Positions 34,907 through 43,214 of a stretch of 64,000 nucleotides of DNA are shown here, piece by piece (positions within the stretch are counted from its first letter, which is position 1; every line of letters starts with the position of its first letter). Origin of the DNA: Clostridia bacterium (GTDB lineage Bacteria > Bacillota > Clostridia > Oscillospirales > CAG-382); contig JAFTIR010000039.1 in assembly GCA_017456765.1 (NCBI GenBank), positions 157,832-221,831 on the forward strand, written 5' to 3'. Under the pieces are notes generated by a model, which was not told the DNA's origin, ran no database searches, and was given only the letters and a program-made list of their open reading frames with translations. Position numbers and translations under genes: made by a program.

Positions 34907-36127
34907 TTATTCTTCTCCTTTCGGGATAATCTCTGTAAGTTTTGCCTTTGCTTTTCCGTCGAATACACGCAAAGTTATTTCATCATCCTTTTTAAGATTT
35001 CCAACCGAATTTATAACCTTGCCGTCATCATCAAATACAGCTGCATATCCGCGCGAGAGTACCGCCATGGGATTTAACGCCGTAAGTTTTGATGAAACAA
35101 CAGATAATCTGTTTGCCTTTTCGGAATATAGATTTTCGCCTGCAGAAAGAATCCGCTTTTCAAGACTCAATAATAACTCCTGCTTTGAGTCCACATAATA
35201 CATGGGCGATTTCAATGACCTGCGCTCTGCAAGACTCTGTAAATACTGCCTCTTGTAGCCTATTATTTCTCCCATTCTTGCTTTTAAGGAAGAAGAAATC
35301 ATGGAAAGCTGCCTTTTAAGGTCCTGCATATCGGGTACGGCTATTTCAGCCGCCGCGGATGGGGTAGGAGCTCTCCTGTCGGCAACAAAATCGCATATAG
35401 TAAAGTCTGTTTCGTGACCGACTGCTGAAATTACGGGCGTTTTGCAGGCGAATATTGTTCTTGCAAGTATTTCGTCGTTGAATGCCCATAGGTCTTCAAT
35501 CGAGCCGCCTCCTCTGCCTATTATGATGCAGTCGCAGTCAGGGTCGTTATCAAAGTGGATTATGCCGTCGCAAAGCTCACTTGGCGCGCCGGGACCTTGT
35601 ACAAGGGCGGGGTATATGTGAATTTCACATAGCGGATAACGGCGCATCAGGATATTTTTCATGTCCGCAACCGCCGCAGCCTCGGGACTTGTTATGATTC
35701 CGATGCGCTTAGGGAACTTCGGGAGAGGCTTTTTGTGCTCCTCGTCAAACATTCCGAGTGAAGATAACTTCTTTTTGAGTTCTTCAAACTTCAAATATAA
35801 ATCCCCGACACCGAATTGCTCCATGTCTTCAGCATATAGCTGATAAACACCGTCGCGTGGGAAAACCGAGATTCTGCCGTATACAAGCACTTTCATGTTG
35901 TCCTTTGGGACGAAGCGTAGCTTTCCCGTATAGGTGCGGAACATGACCGCCTTTACAAGTGCCGACTCATCCTTGAGAGTAAAATAAAGATGTCCTGTTT
36001 TGTAGTGATTTGTGAAATTTGAAATCTCACCGACAATGCAGACATTCGAAAGCACCGGTGACGAATCGATAAGTGTCTTTACATAATCGTTGAGTTGAGA
36101 TACTGTCATAGCAAAAGGCGTAGTCAT
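34907..36127 (-). CDS. xseA: Exodeoxyribonuclease VII large subunit
   Basis: 406 aa. N-terminal OB fold (about 20-100) starting with MTVSQLNDYVKTLI. The nuclease domain carries CDCIIIGRGGGSIEDLWAFN (about 185-204) and HETDFTICDFVADRRAPTPS (about 225-244), both family signatures. The C-terminal part is a coiled coil that binds XseB. It degrades single-stranded DNA from both ends. Slightly shorter than in E. coli (456) but normal for Firmicutes. Confidence 0.97.
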   Translation of the reverse strand: MTTPFAMTVSQLNDYVKTLIDSSPVLSNVCIVGEISNFTNHYKTGHLYFTLKDESALVKAVMFRTYTGKLRFVPKDNMKVLVYGRISVFPRDGVYQLYAEDMEQFGVGDLYLKFEELKKKLSSLGMFDEEHKKPLPKFPKRIGIITSPEAAAVADMKNILMRRYPLCEIHIYPALVQGPGAPSELCDGIIHFDNDPDCDCIIIGRGGGSIEDLWAFNDEILARTIFACKTPVISAVGHETDFTICDFVADRRAPTPSAAAEIAVPDMQDLKRQLSMISSSLKARMGEIIGYKRQYLQSLAERRSLKSPMYYVDSKQELLLSLEKRILSAGENLYSEKANRLSVVSSKLTALNPMAVLSRGYAAVFDDDGKVINSVGNLKKDDEITLRVFDGKAKAKLTEIIPKGEE

Positions 36128-36156
36128 ACTTTCACCTGCCTTTCTTTATATAAGTA

Positions 36157-36176
36157 GGGACGACCTGTGGTCGTCC
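36157..36176. repeat. Palindromic intergenic repeat, copy 2
   Basis: GGACGACC (36158-36165) and GGTCGTCC (36169-36176) with a three-base loop, preceded by TAGG. Related to the copy at 22985. It lies between xseA and the TsaD-like gene. Confidence 0.65.
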
Positions 36177-36178
36177 GA

Positions 36179-37129
36179 CTATTGTTTGGTGTGTTTTTTG
36201 TATGCAAGAAGTGCTGTTCCGCAGGCGTTGTCGCATGAAAGAGCGGGGGAGGCGAAATATACATTTTCAAGCTTTGACAGCTCATTTCGTATAATGCTGT
36301 TGCTCATAACTCCGCCTGCATAAAGAATAGGGCAGTTTCCGTATACCTGTCTTAAATGCTCGCTTGATTTTTTCAGAGATGCTGCAATGCTGCAAAATAA
36401 AAACATTGCAATATCCTCATGTTTTTCACCGTCTGCAAGGAATTTCTGCACCTTGTTCTGAAGCCCTGACATTGAGAAGTATCCGTCCACGGAGCTGACA
36501 CACATTGGGAGCTTCTTTGTGCTGTTTTGCGAAAGAGCATCAAGCTCCTTTCCGCAGGGGAAGGAAAGACCCATTTCCACGCCTGCCCTGTCAATAATCT
36601 GACCGCACGAAGCATCGTTTGTTCCGCCGACGATTTGGCATAAATATGTTTCACCGTTAAATGTAGTGTGAAGTGCCTCTGTTGTACCCCCCGAAACGTG
36701 AAAGGAGATAAACGGAAGCTTTTCAAAGAACGAAAAATCCTTTCCCGAGGAATAAACGCCTGCACAAATATGTCCGCTCTGGTGTGAAAAGGAATACATA
36801 GGGATATTATGCGAATGGGCTATGCCCGAGGCATAGGAAAGCCCCGAAAGAAAGCAGGGCATATATGACCCCTCTGCGTCCCTCGGTTTTGATGAAACGC
36901 CGACGGCACAGAGCTTTGCATCCCTCATGCCAGCAATGTCGAAAAGCTCTCTTGATAGCTCGGGAAGAGCCTTTGTATGAAGAAAAACGGCGTCACTCTG
37001 CCGAAGTCCCTTTTCTCCGTCCTTGACGGGCAGGAGGCGCCGTACATTTGCAATTACTTCTCCCTCGCTTACAAGAGAAAGACTTGTTGTGTAATTGCTT
37101 GTGTCAACGCCGAGAAAATATTCTTTCAT
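36179..37129 (-). CDS. TsaD/Kae1-like glycoprotease paralogue
   Basis: 316 aa. ASKHA-fold protein beginning FLGVDTSNYTTSLSLV and with the metal motif HQSGH (canonical TsaD HxEGH, here Q-S in place of x-E), FHVSGGTTEALH and a late GGVMSNSIIR. Normal TsaD makes t6A37 in tRNA with TsaB, TsaE and TsaC. This copy deviates at the metal site and lies apart from those genes, so it is more likely the clostridial Kae1-like paralogue of unknown role. Its ATG overlaps the nusB stop by one base (TAATG). Confidence 0.8.
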   Translation of the reverse strand: MKEYFLGVDTSNYTTSLSLVSEGEVIANVRRLLPVKDGEKGLRQSDAVFLHTKALPELSRELFDIAGMRDAKLCAVGVSSKPRDAEGSYMPCFLSGLSYASGIAHSHNIPMYSFSHQSGHICAGVYSSGKDFSFFEKLPFISFHVSGGTTEALHTTFNGETYLCQIVGGTNDASCGQIIDRAGVEMGLSFPCGKELDALSQNSTKKLPMCVSSVDGYFSMSGLQNKVQKFLADGEKHEDIAMFLFCSIAASLKKSSEHLRQVYGNCPILYAGGVMSNSIIRNELSKLENVYFASPALSCDNACGTALLAYKKHTKQ

Positions 37130-37560
37130 TATTTGCTCTCGCTTCGCACGTATGTGCCGAGGATTCCGTTAACAAAGCTGTAGCTCTCATCTGCGTCGAA
37201 CTTTTTTGCAAGCTCAACCGCTTCGTTGATTGAAACCTCTGAGGGAATATCGTCCATGTACTTTATCTCATAGAGTGCAAGTCGCATAATGCTTCTTGAA
37301 ACTCGTGAAATTCTCTTTGAACTCCACTTTTTTGAATTAGCTTCTATAATTTCGTCAAGTTCCGAAAGGTTTGAGATGACGCCAAAGTATACCTTTGTAA
37401 AGTATTCGTCGTTTCTGAGCTCTTCGCTGATGTATTTTTCGTCCTTGTCCTGGAAATTGTCAAGATAAAGCTCAAGCTGTTCGTTTCCGTCGTCTTCTGA
37501 GTGGAAACTGTAGTCGAATATCATGCAAAGGGCGGCCTCTCTTGCTTCTCTTCTGTTCAT
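37129..37560 (-). CDS. nusB: Transcription antitermination factor NusB
   Basis: 143 aa, ATG at 37560. Starts MNRREAREAALCMIFDY (family start: R-x-x-A-R-x-x-A-L-Q-x-L), and has the helical bundle ending VSINEAVELAKKF and FVNGILGTY. With NusE (S10) it forms the boxA-binding complex on rRNA transcripts. Leads the operon nusB-tsaD-like-xseA-xseB and has its own strong promoter. Confidence 0.95.
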   Translation of the reverse strand: MNRREAREAALCMIFDYSFHSEDDGNEQLELYLDNFQDKDEKYISEELRNDEYFTKVYFGVISNLSELDEIIEANSKKWSSKRISRVSRSIMRLALYEIKYMDDIPSEVSINEAVELAKKFDADESYSFVNGILGTYVRSESK

Positions 37561-37633
37561 ATTTGTGTATCCTTTCGATGAAAAATAGATATTAACATTA
37601 ACGGTGCCAAAAAAAGCACAAAATCCTGAATAT

Positions 37634-37662
37634 ATTATATACTCAGATTAGCAAACTGTCAA
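37634..37662 (-). promoter_or_regulatory. Promoter of the nusB operon
   Basis: On the minus strand: perfect -35 TTGACA (37657-37662), 17-base spacer, perfect -10 TATAAT (37634-37639). Confidence 0.85.
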
Positions 37663-37694
37663 GGAACAAAGAGTAATATTTAATAGTTTGTTTA

Positions 37695-37722
37695 TTGACT
37701 TTATTGAAAAAGTAAGTATAAT
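37695..37722 (+). promoter_or_regulatory. Promoter of the acyl-ligase operon
   Basis: -35 TTGACT (37695-37700), 16-base spacer, -10 TATAAT (37717-37722). It is back to back with the nusB promoter, 32 bases away. Confidence 0.75.
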
Positions 37723-37768
37723 TATGATGATACCTTGTGTATCTAAGAATTAGGAGTGAATTTTTACA

Positions 37769-39484
37769 ATGAAGAAAATTGAAAAAGACGTACCCCATGC
37801 CAAAACCCTTCGTGCAATAGCAAAGTACAATGCAGTAAAGCGTCCCGAAAAGGTGGCTTTCAGATACCTTGGCGAAAATAAAGAAATTATTGAATTGACA
37901 TACGGCGAATACGGTGAGGTTGTCGAGAATATGATATGTGCACTTAAAGCAGGTGGCTTTGAGGGTAAGCGTATTGCAATAATCGGCGAAACTTGCTATG
38001 AGTGGATTGCGTCGTATTATGCAATCATAAGTGCGGGTGCGGTTGCCATTCCATTTGACAAGGAGCTTGCATACGATCAGATACGTGGTTTTCTTGATGT
38101 AGCCGAAGCACACGGAATCATCATGAGTCCCAAGTACTCACAGAAATATGAGGAGCTTAAGGCGGCGGGTGTGTTTGATAACCTTGAGCTTGTTGTAAGG
38201 GTTGACGACGGTACAGAGTGGACTGTCGAGGATGAAAAGCTTGTAAAGTTCAGTGAATTTGTAAAACGCGGCGAGGGGCTTGAGAGAGAGTCGGATGCCG
38301 ACATTATGAGAAAGCAGTCAAGAGGAGATATGAGCATCATGCTCTTTACCTCAGGTACAACAGGCACAAGTAAGTGCGTAATGCTTTCCGAAAGAAACCA
38401 GATAGCATGTGTAAAGAGTGCTGTCAAGGCAACAGACTTCTATGAACACGATGTAATGCTTTCGGTTCTTCCCATTCATCACACATATGAGCTTACAATC
38501 AATGTTGCAATTCAGTCGCTTGGTGCAACGGTGTGTATAAATGATAGTCTTAAAAATGTTGTAAAGAGTATGGGAATATTCAAGCCTACAGGTATTGTAA
38601 TTGTTCCTCTTTTTGCCACTACATTCCAGAAAAAAATCATGGACAGTGTAAGAAAGAAGGGCAAGGAAACACAACTGAAGCTCGGTATGGCAGCATCAAC
38701 TGCCGCAAGAAAAGTAGGCTTTGATATGAGAAGGAAGCTGTTTTCTGAAATTCTTTCAGCCTTTGGCGGAAATCTCCGTAAGATTATCTGCGGCGGTGCG
38801 GCAATGAACCCCGACCTTATGAAGTTCTTTGAAAATCTTGGAATTACTCTCTGCGAGGGGTATGGCATTACCGAATGTTCTCCCCTTATCGCAGTAAATC
38901 CCTACTATGCAAGAAAGAAGGGCTCGGTAGGTCCTGCGTGCGATTGCTGTGAAGCAAGAATTGACGCTGAAGAGGTTGATGAAAACGGAAATCTTACAGG
39001 TGAAATTCAAGTAAGAGGCGAAAACGTAATGCTTGGCTATTACAAGAACCCTGAAGCAAATGCGGACGTGTTCACCGAAGACGGCTGGTTCAGAACAGGC
39101 GATGTCGGACATATGGATAAGGACGGCTATCTGTATATCACAGGCAGATGCAAGAGCGTAATTGTACTTGAGAACGGCAAGAATGTATTCCCCGAAGAAA
39201 TCGAGGAATATCTTGAAGACGTAAAGGAAATTGCGGAATGTGTCGTGGTCGGCAGAAAAAGGGATGGGGGAGAAGAGGTTGTGCTTACAGCTGTTGTATA
39301 CCCCGACTTCAATGCCTACGAAAAGGACGCCGATATTGCAGATATTGCCTCTGATATAAAGGAAAAGATTACAGCACTTAATAAGAAGCTTCCTTCCTTT
39401 AAGCAGATAAGAAATATCGAAATCAGAAAGACTGAATTTGAAAAGACAACAACAAGAAAGATTAAACGCTTCCTTGTTAAATAA
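37769..39484 (+). CDS. AMP-dependent acyl-activating ligase (long-chain acyl-CoA/acyl-ACP synthetase-like)
   Basis: 571 aa, ATG behind GGAGTGAA. Adenylation-fold motifs: FTSGTTGTSKCVMLSE (P-loop, about 190-205), GYGITECSPL (about 368-377), TGDVGHMDKDGYLYITGR (about 440-457), and the C-terminal lysine region near TTRKIKRFLV. Activates a carboxylic acid with ATP to an acyl-adenylate and transfers it to a thiol. Because the next gene encodes an acyl carrier protein, an acyl-ACP product is more likely than acyl-CoA. First gene of the three-gene operon with ACP and Lnt. Confidence 0.9.
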   Translation: MKKIEKDVPHAKTLRAIAKYNAVKRPEKVAFRYLGENKEIIELTYGEYGEVVENMICALKAGGFEGKRIAIIGETCYEWIASYYAIISAGAVAIPFDKELAYDQIRGFLDVAEAHGIIMSPKYSQKYEELKAAGVFDNLELVVRVDDGTEWTVEDEKLVKFSEFVKRGEGLERESDADIMRKQSRGDMSIMLFTSGTTGTSKCVMLSERNQIACVKSAVKATDFYEHDVMLSVLPIHHTYELTINVAIQSLGATVCINDSLKNVVKSMGIFKPTGIVIVPLFATTFQKKIMDSVRKKGKETQLKLGMAASTAARKVGFDMRRKLFSEILSAFGGNLRKIICGGAAMNPDLMKFFENLGITLCEGYGITECSPLIAVNPYYARKKGSVGPACDCCEARIDAEEVDENGNLTGEIQVRGENVMLGYYKNPEANADVFTEDGWFRTGDVGHMDKDGYLYITGRCKSVIVLENGKNVFPEEIEEYLEDVKEIAECVVVGRKRDGGEEVVLTAVVYPDFNAYEKDADIADIASDIKEKITALNKKLPSFKQIRNIEIRKTEFEKTTTRKIKRFLVK

Positions 39485-39510
39485 AAAATAACATCAAAGG
39501 AGATTTTACT

Positions 39511-39738
39511 ATGTTTGAAGAAATCAAGTCATTACTCGTTGAAGAAATGTCTATTGATGAGTCTGAAATTAAAGAAGATGCTGAATTTATAAATGACCTT
39601 GGCTTTAACTCTCTTGAGATTGCAGACCTTGTTGCTCTCTGTGAAGATAAGTATGAAATTGACCTTGATGAGGATAAAATCCGCGAAATCACAACTGTTG
39701 GAGATTTCATCAAGTATCTTGAAAGCCTCGTTGGTTAA
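39511..39738 (+). CDS. Acyl carrier protein
   Basis: 75 aa, ATG behind AAAGGAG. Acidic helical protein with the phosphopantetheine site in LGFNSLEIADL: the serine is kept but the usual D of D-S-L is N. It is paired with the ligase just upstream (26-base gap) and Lnt downstream (nine-base gap). Being in a separate operon from fatty acid synthesis genes, it is probably a dedicated carrier for this pathway. Confidence 0.9.
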   Translation: MFEEIKSLLVEEMSIDESEIKEDAEFINDLGFNSLEIADLVALCEDKYEIDLDEDKIREITTVGDFIKYLESLVG

Positions 39739-39747
39739 TCGAAACAT

Positions 39748-41400
39748 ATGAATACAAACAAAAGATTTGTCACATTTTTTTGGGGAATGAGTGCAAAGAA
39801 AAGTTTTTTGCTTCTCATAGCGAGTGCTTTTGTCTTTGCTCTTCCTTTTGTGACAAAGAACGTCTCGGGTGAAGTGCCTCTTGCAAAGCTTTGCGGGGTT
39901 TTCGGCTGGTGCGGACTTGTGCCTCTTTTTGTAACTGTATTCGACACCCAAAAGACATTAAAGAGAGTATTATACTCTCTTTTTTGCTTTTTCTTTGTCT
40001 TTTACTTTTTCGTATACAGTTGGTTTATAAATCTGTATCCTCTCGACTTTGCAGGGCTTGGAAATATTGAGAGTATAGGTGTAATCATAATAGCCGAGAC
40101 GGCAATTCCGTTTCTCCACGGAATAGTCATGACTCTGTGTGTGTTCTTGGGATATGCTTCGGCAAAACAGATAAATAATGTGTTTCTTAAAAGCATACTT
40201 GTAAGCGCAGGCTATGTTCTCGGTGAATATATGCAGTCGGTCGGCACGTTTGCATTTCCTTGGGCGAGGCTCTTTGTGGGACAGACCGAAAATGTGGCAC
40301 TCTTACAGTCGGCATCCCTTTTCGGCTCATATTTTATTACATTCATAATGGTGCTTGTGAATTCCTTTCTTGCATTTTCTCTTATGAACGTACAAACGAA
40401 CAAGAAAAAATGCAGAAATTTTGCCCTTGTTGCTACAGGTATTTTCCTTGTCAATTTCACTTTTGGAGTGCTTCGTATAAATTTTGCAGATTTATCTGAT
40501 TGCAAAAAACTCTCTGCTGTTGTGCTGCAGGGAAATATTCCGTCGGGTGAAAAATGGTCGGGCGAAGTCGATGAAAAAGAAGTTTACTTGCAACTTTCCG
40601 AATATGCCCTTGCTCATCCCATGGCGAAGGAATTTGATGCAGACATTGCAGTAATGCCCGAAACGGCATTTCCCGTGACGCTGATTACCGATGACAAATA
40701 TAAGTCACAGCACGAAAAGGTGCTTTTTGAAATTTCTCAAAAGCTTGATGCGGAGCTTTTTGTCGGGGCATTTAATGACGAAGGCGGCAAAAGCTATAAT
40801 TCTATTTTTGTTTTCAGTCCCGACGGAAGCGTTACTAAACCGTATAATAAGCATAACATCGTTCCTTTCGGAGAGTTTTTGCCGTACAGAGGTATTATTG
40901 AGAAAATCGCTCCTTCCCTTGCAGAAATGAATATGTTCACATCCGAAATTTCAAGGGGAGAAAGTTTTGAACCAATCCAAACAAAGGCGGGTAAGGCGGC
41001 GTGCCTTGTGTGCTTTGACTCGATTTTTCCTGAAACTGCAAGAAAGCAGATAAAGGGCGGGGGAGAGTTTATAGTTATTTCCACGAATGACTCGTGGTAT
41101 AAAACATCTTCTGCCATATATCAGCACGCAGACCATGCCATAATGCGTGCAATAGAAAACAATGTGCCTGTTATAAGAAGTGCTAACACGGGCGTGTCAA
41201 AAATTATAGATAATTTCGGAAGAGTAGATTCTGAAACAAAGGTAAATGAAAGAACTGCAATAGGTGAAAGTGTATATATTCCGGAGTCTATGACGCTTTA
41301 TACTAAGACGGGAGACCTTGTTGTACCTATTTGCGGCATTATGATTTTTGCCTTTTTGCTTTACGGAATCTGTGCAAAGAAAAAAGCCTCCCGCAATTAG
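39748..41400 (+). CDS. lnt: Apolipoprotein N-acyltransferase-like protein
   Basis: 550 aa with about seven hydrophobic segments in the first 230 and last 30 residues, and a nitrilase-fold domain (about 250-510) in between. The catalytic triad is visible as MPETAFPV (E), KHNIVPFGEF (K) and CLVCFDSIFPE (C; E. coli has C-Y-E, here C-F-D). Lnt adds a third acyl chain to lipoproteins. Many Firmicutes lack a classical Lnt and use Lit or Lns enzymes, so this gene and its operon with a ligase and ACP are notable. The acyl donor may be acyl-ACP rather than phospholipid; this is inference. Confidence 0.82.
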   Translation: MNTNKRFVTFFWGMSAKKSFLLLIASAFVFALPFVTKNVSGEVPLAKLCGVFGWCGLVPLFVTVFDTQKTLKRVLYSLFCFFFVFYFFVYSWFINLYPLDFAGLGNIESIGVIIIAETAIPFLHGIVMTLCVFLGYASAKQINNVFLKSILVSAGYVLGEYMQSVGTFAFPWARLFVGQTENVALLQSASLFGSYFITFIMVLVNSFLAFSLMNVQTNKKKCRNFALVATGIFLVNFTFGVLRINFADLSDCKKLSAVVLQGNIPSGEKWSGEVDEKEVYLQLSEYALAHPMAKEFDADIAVMPETAFPVTLITDDKYKSQHEKVLFEISQKLDAELFVGAFNDEGGKSYNSIFVFSPDGSVTKPYNKHNIVPFGEFLPYRGIIEKIAPSLAEMNMFTSEISRGESFEPIQTKAGKAACLVCFDSIFPETARKQIKGGGEFIVISTNDSWYKTSSAIYQHADHAIMRAIENNVPVIRSANTGVSKIIDNFGRVDSETKVNERTAIGESVYIPESMTLYTKTGDLVVPICGIMIFAFLLYGICAKKKASRN

Positions 41401-41408
41401 CGAGAGGC
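41376..41408 (-). terminator. Terminator of the GntR gene
   Basis: Nine-base stem with one mismatch (41386-41394 with 41400-41408) and on the minus strand a run of T (plus-strand A at 41380-41385). Convergent with lnt, whose stop codon lies in the stem. Confidence 0.75.
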
Positions 41409-41420
41409 AATTTGAAAGAA

Positions 41421-42464
41421 TTATAATAAAAAGTCTGACATTCTCTTTTCGGAATCAGCACCCTGATTTATGGACGCACAACTGCCTTTTGTAACAAGAC
41501 TTCCGCCAAAGAGTACCGTGCTTACTCTGTCACATGCATCTGCTGAACAGAGGATTTCTTCGGCAAGGTCGCTTGTGTTGTAAAAAATGCAGTCAACTTC
41601 AGAAGGCTTGCTGCTGCAAAGCGAAATAACCGAAAGGTCTTCGGGCACACGTACCTTGTAGTATTTTGCTGCTTTGATAACACCCTTTGCGACCTCGTCG
41701 TTGACGGTGCAGATTGCTGTGAATTTTCCGCCATGTCTGCGAAACAGTTCGGAAAAACCGTCAAAGCCGCTCTTTTCATCGGCGCCCGAAAGATTTATAA
41801 GCTCTTCGTCGAGGAATGAGTTTACTGCGCAGAATGAATCATATGCGGCGTTTTCGAAGGTAGAACCCTCGGATGTGCCGAGAAAAGCAATTTTTGAGTG
41901 TCCAAGCTCTTCAAGATAGGAGAGCGCAACATAAGCACCTTTGTCATTATCAAGAATTACACTTCTCTTTTCATCGGACTGACAGAGGGCGAGACATACC
42001 GGATTCTGAATGTCAGGATTTATATCCAGGGCAATGACACGTGAGTCGTCTTCAATATCTGCAAAATTTGCCGTCATAAATCCGGCACCGCTCTTGCCGA
42101 GTCCCGACAGCAAATCAAGTGCAAGCCTCGGGAGTTTGTCCACGCCGGAAGCATTGGGAAGCAGTATGGAATAGTTGCCGGTGTGTGCGTCTGTCTTTTC
42201 GTGTACAGTTGACTTTTCCAAATCCGTTTGTTTTGACGGCACCGTAGATTTGACAACAGAACCGAGACCTGCCACTTTTTTTATGTACCCTTGGGTGCTC
42301 AGAATTTCAAGTCCTCTGCGGACTGTTGTTCTCTGCACAGAGAAAATTTTCATAAATTCTCTTTCGGGGGGGAGAAGTGAGCCTACAGGGTAGACATTAT
42401 TTTTGATTTTTTCGATGATTTCATCTGCAATGTTTGAATAAACGGATTTTTTCTTTTCCGACAT
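41421..42464 (-). CDS. GntR-type repressor with LacI-like sensor domain
   Basis: 347 aa. N-terminal winged helix (about 1-75) starting YSNIADEIIEKIKNNVYPVG with PPEREFMKIFSVQRTTVRRG. The rest (about 95-347) is a periplasmic-binding-type domain with LNDEE-like segments, VALSYLEELGHSKIAFLGTS and FTAICTVNDEVAKGV, as in the AraR/GntR-LacI hybrids that sense sugars. Its target is unknown; the next gene on the opposite strand is a Nudix hydrolase. Confidence 0.88.
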   Translation of the reverse strand: MSEKKKSVYSNIADEIIEKIKNNVYPVGSLLPPEREFMKIFSVQRTTVRRGLEILSTQGYIKKVAGLGSVVKSTVPSKQTDLEKSTVHEKTDAHTGNYSILLPNASGVDKLPRLALDLLSGLGKSGAGFMTANFADIEDDSRVIALDINPDIQNPVCLALCQSDEKRSVILDNDKGAYVALSYLEELGHSKIAFLGTSEGSTFENAAYDSFCAVNSFLDEELINLSGADEKSGFDGFSELFRRHGGKFTAICTVNDEVAKGVIKAAKYYKVRVPEDLSVISLCSSKPSEVDCIFYNTSDLAEEILCSADACDRVSTVLFGGSLVTKGSCASINQGADSEKRMSDFLL

Positions 42465-42501
42465 TTTACCTTACCTCACAAATTCACATTCATTTTTATA
42501 T

Positions 42502-42530
42502 ATTATACAGCAAATAAAGGAAAATATCAA
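42502..42530 (-). promoter_or_regulatory. Promoter of the GntR gene
   Basis: On the minus strand: -35 TTGATA (42525-42530), 17-base spacer, -10 TATAAT (42502-42507). The GTATAC palindrome at 42548-42553 is nearby and could be an operator. Confidence 0.7.
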
Positions 42531-42606
42531 TAGGTTTTACAAAAAAAGTATACCTGTTTACTAAAAAATATACAATAACTAATTTTTTTACAAAATAGGA
42601 GTAGAT

Positions 42607-43119
42607 ATGGAAGTCTGGGACATATATGATATAAATAGGAATAAGATTGCCGGGCGCACCTCTGTAAGAGGAAGCGAGGATATGGCAGATGATGAATTTC
42701 ATATTGTCGTTTTTGCTGTTGTATGTGACAGTGACGGAAATCTTCTTTGCAGCATGCGCGACAGAAATAAAATGTTCGGTGGGACCTGGGAGTTCTGCGG
42801 AGGTTCTGCACTTTCGGGAGAAAGTTCACGTCAGGCGGCACAGCGAGAGCTTCTGGAAGAAACAGGGCTTGATGTCACGGGTTGCGAAGGAAGAATTGTT
42901 GCAACAAATACGAAATATCATAAGGGCAGTAATTGGTTTTACGATGTCTGGCTGTTTGAGTGCGACTTTGATGTGGAAAAACTTTCCCCTCAGGTGGGTG
43001 AGGTTGAAAGAATCGAAAAGCATAGCTTTGATGAAGTAAAGAAGTTTATCGAAGAAGAAAACTTCACTTCCATATCTAAGGAATTCATTGACAAAATAGG
43101 TGAAAATATAAAAAAATAA
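42607..43119 (+). CDS. Nudix hydrolase
   Basis: 170 aa, ATG behind AGGAG (six-base spacing). The Nudix box G-x5-E-x7-R-E-x2-E-E-x-G is complete in GGSALSGESSRQAAQRELLE followed by ETGL (about 60-84). Hydrolyses a nucleoside diphosphate linked to another group; ADP-ribose or a mutagenic nucleotide are possible. No specific substrate is visible. Between the divergent GntR gene and the lipoprotein gene. A hairpin with CGGAACA/TGTTCCG follows near 43136-43159 but lacks a T tail. Confidence 0.9.
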   Translation: MEVWDIYDINRNKIAGRTSVRGSEDMADDEFHIVVFAVVCDSDGNLLCSMRDRNKMFGGTWEFCGGSALSGESSRQAAQRELLEETGLDVTGCEGRIVATNTKYHKGSNWFYDVWLFECDFDVEKLSPQVGEVERIEKHSFDEVKKFIEEENFTSISKEFIDKIGENIKK

Positions 43120-43214
43120 TTTTTTTGATATATGCGGAACAAAAAGCGAAATGTTCCGTCTAAGAACTTGTGTGACAAAAATTAAAAATACATAACTCGA
43201 AAGGAAAATGAAAA

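Noticed and set aside
36179..37129. Considered as the true t6A enzyme TsaD
   Set aside because: The metal motif is HQSGH rather than HxEGH and no tsaB/tsaE/tsaC genes are near; called TsaD-like instead.
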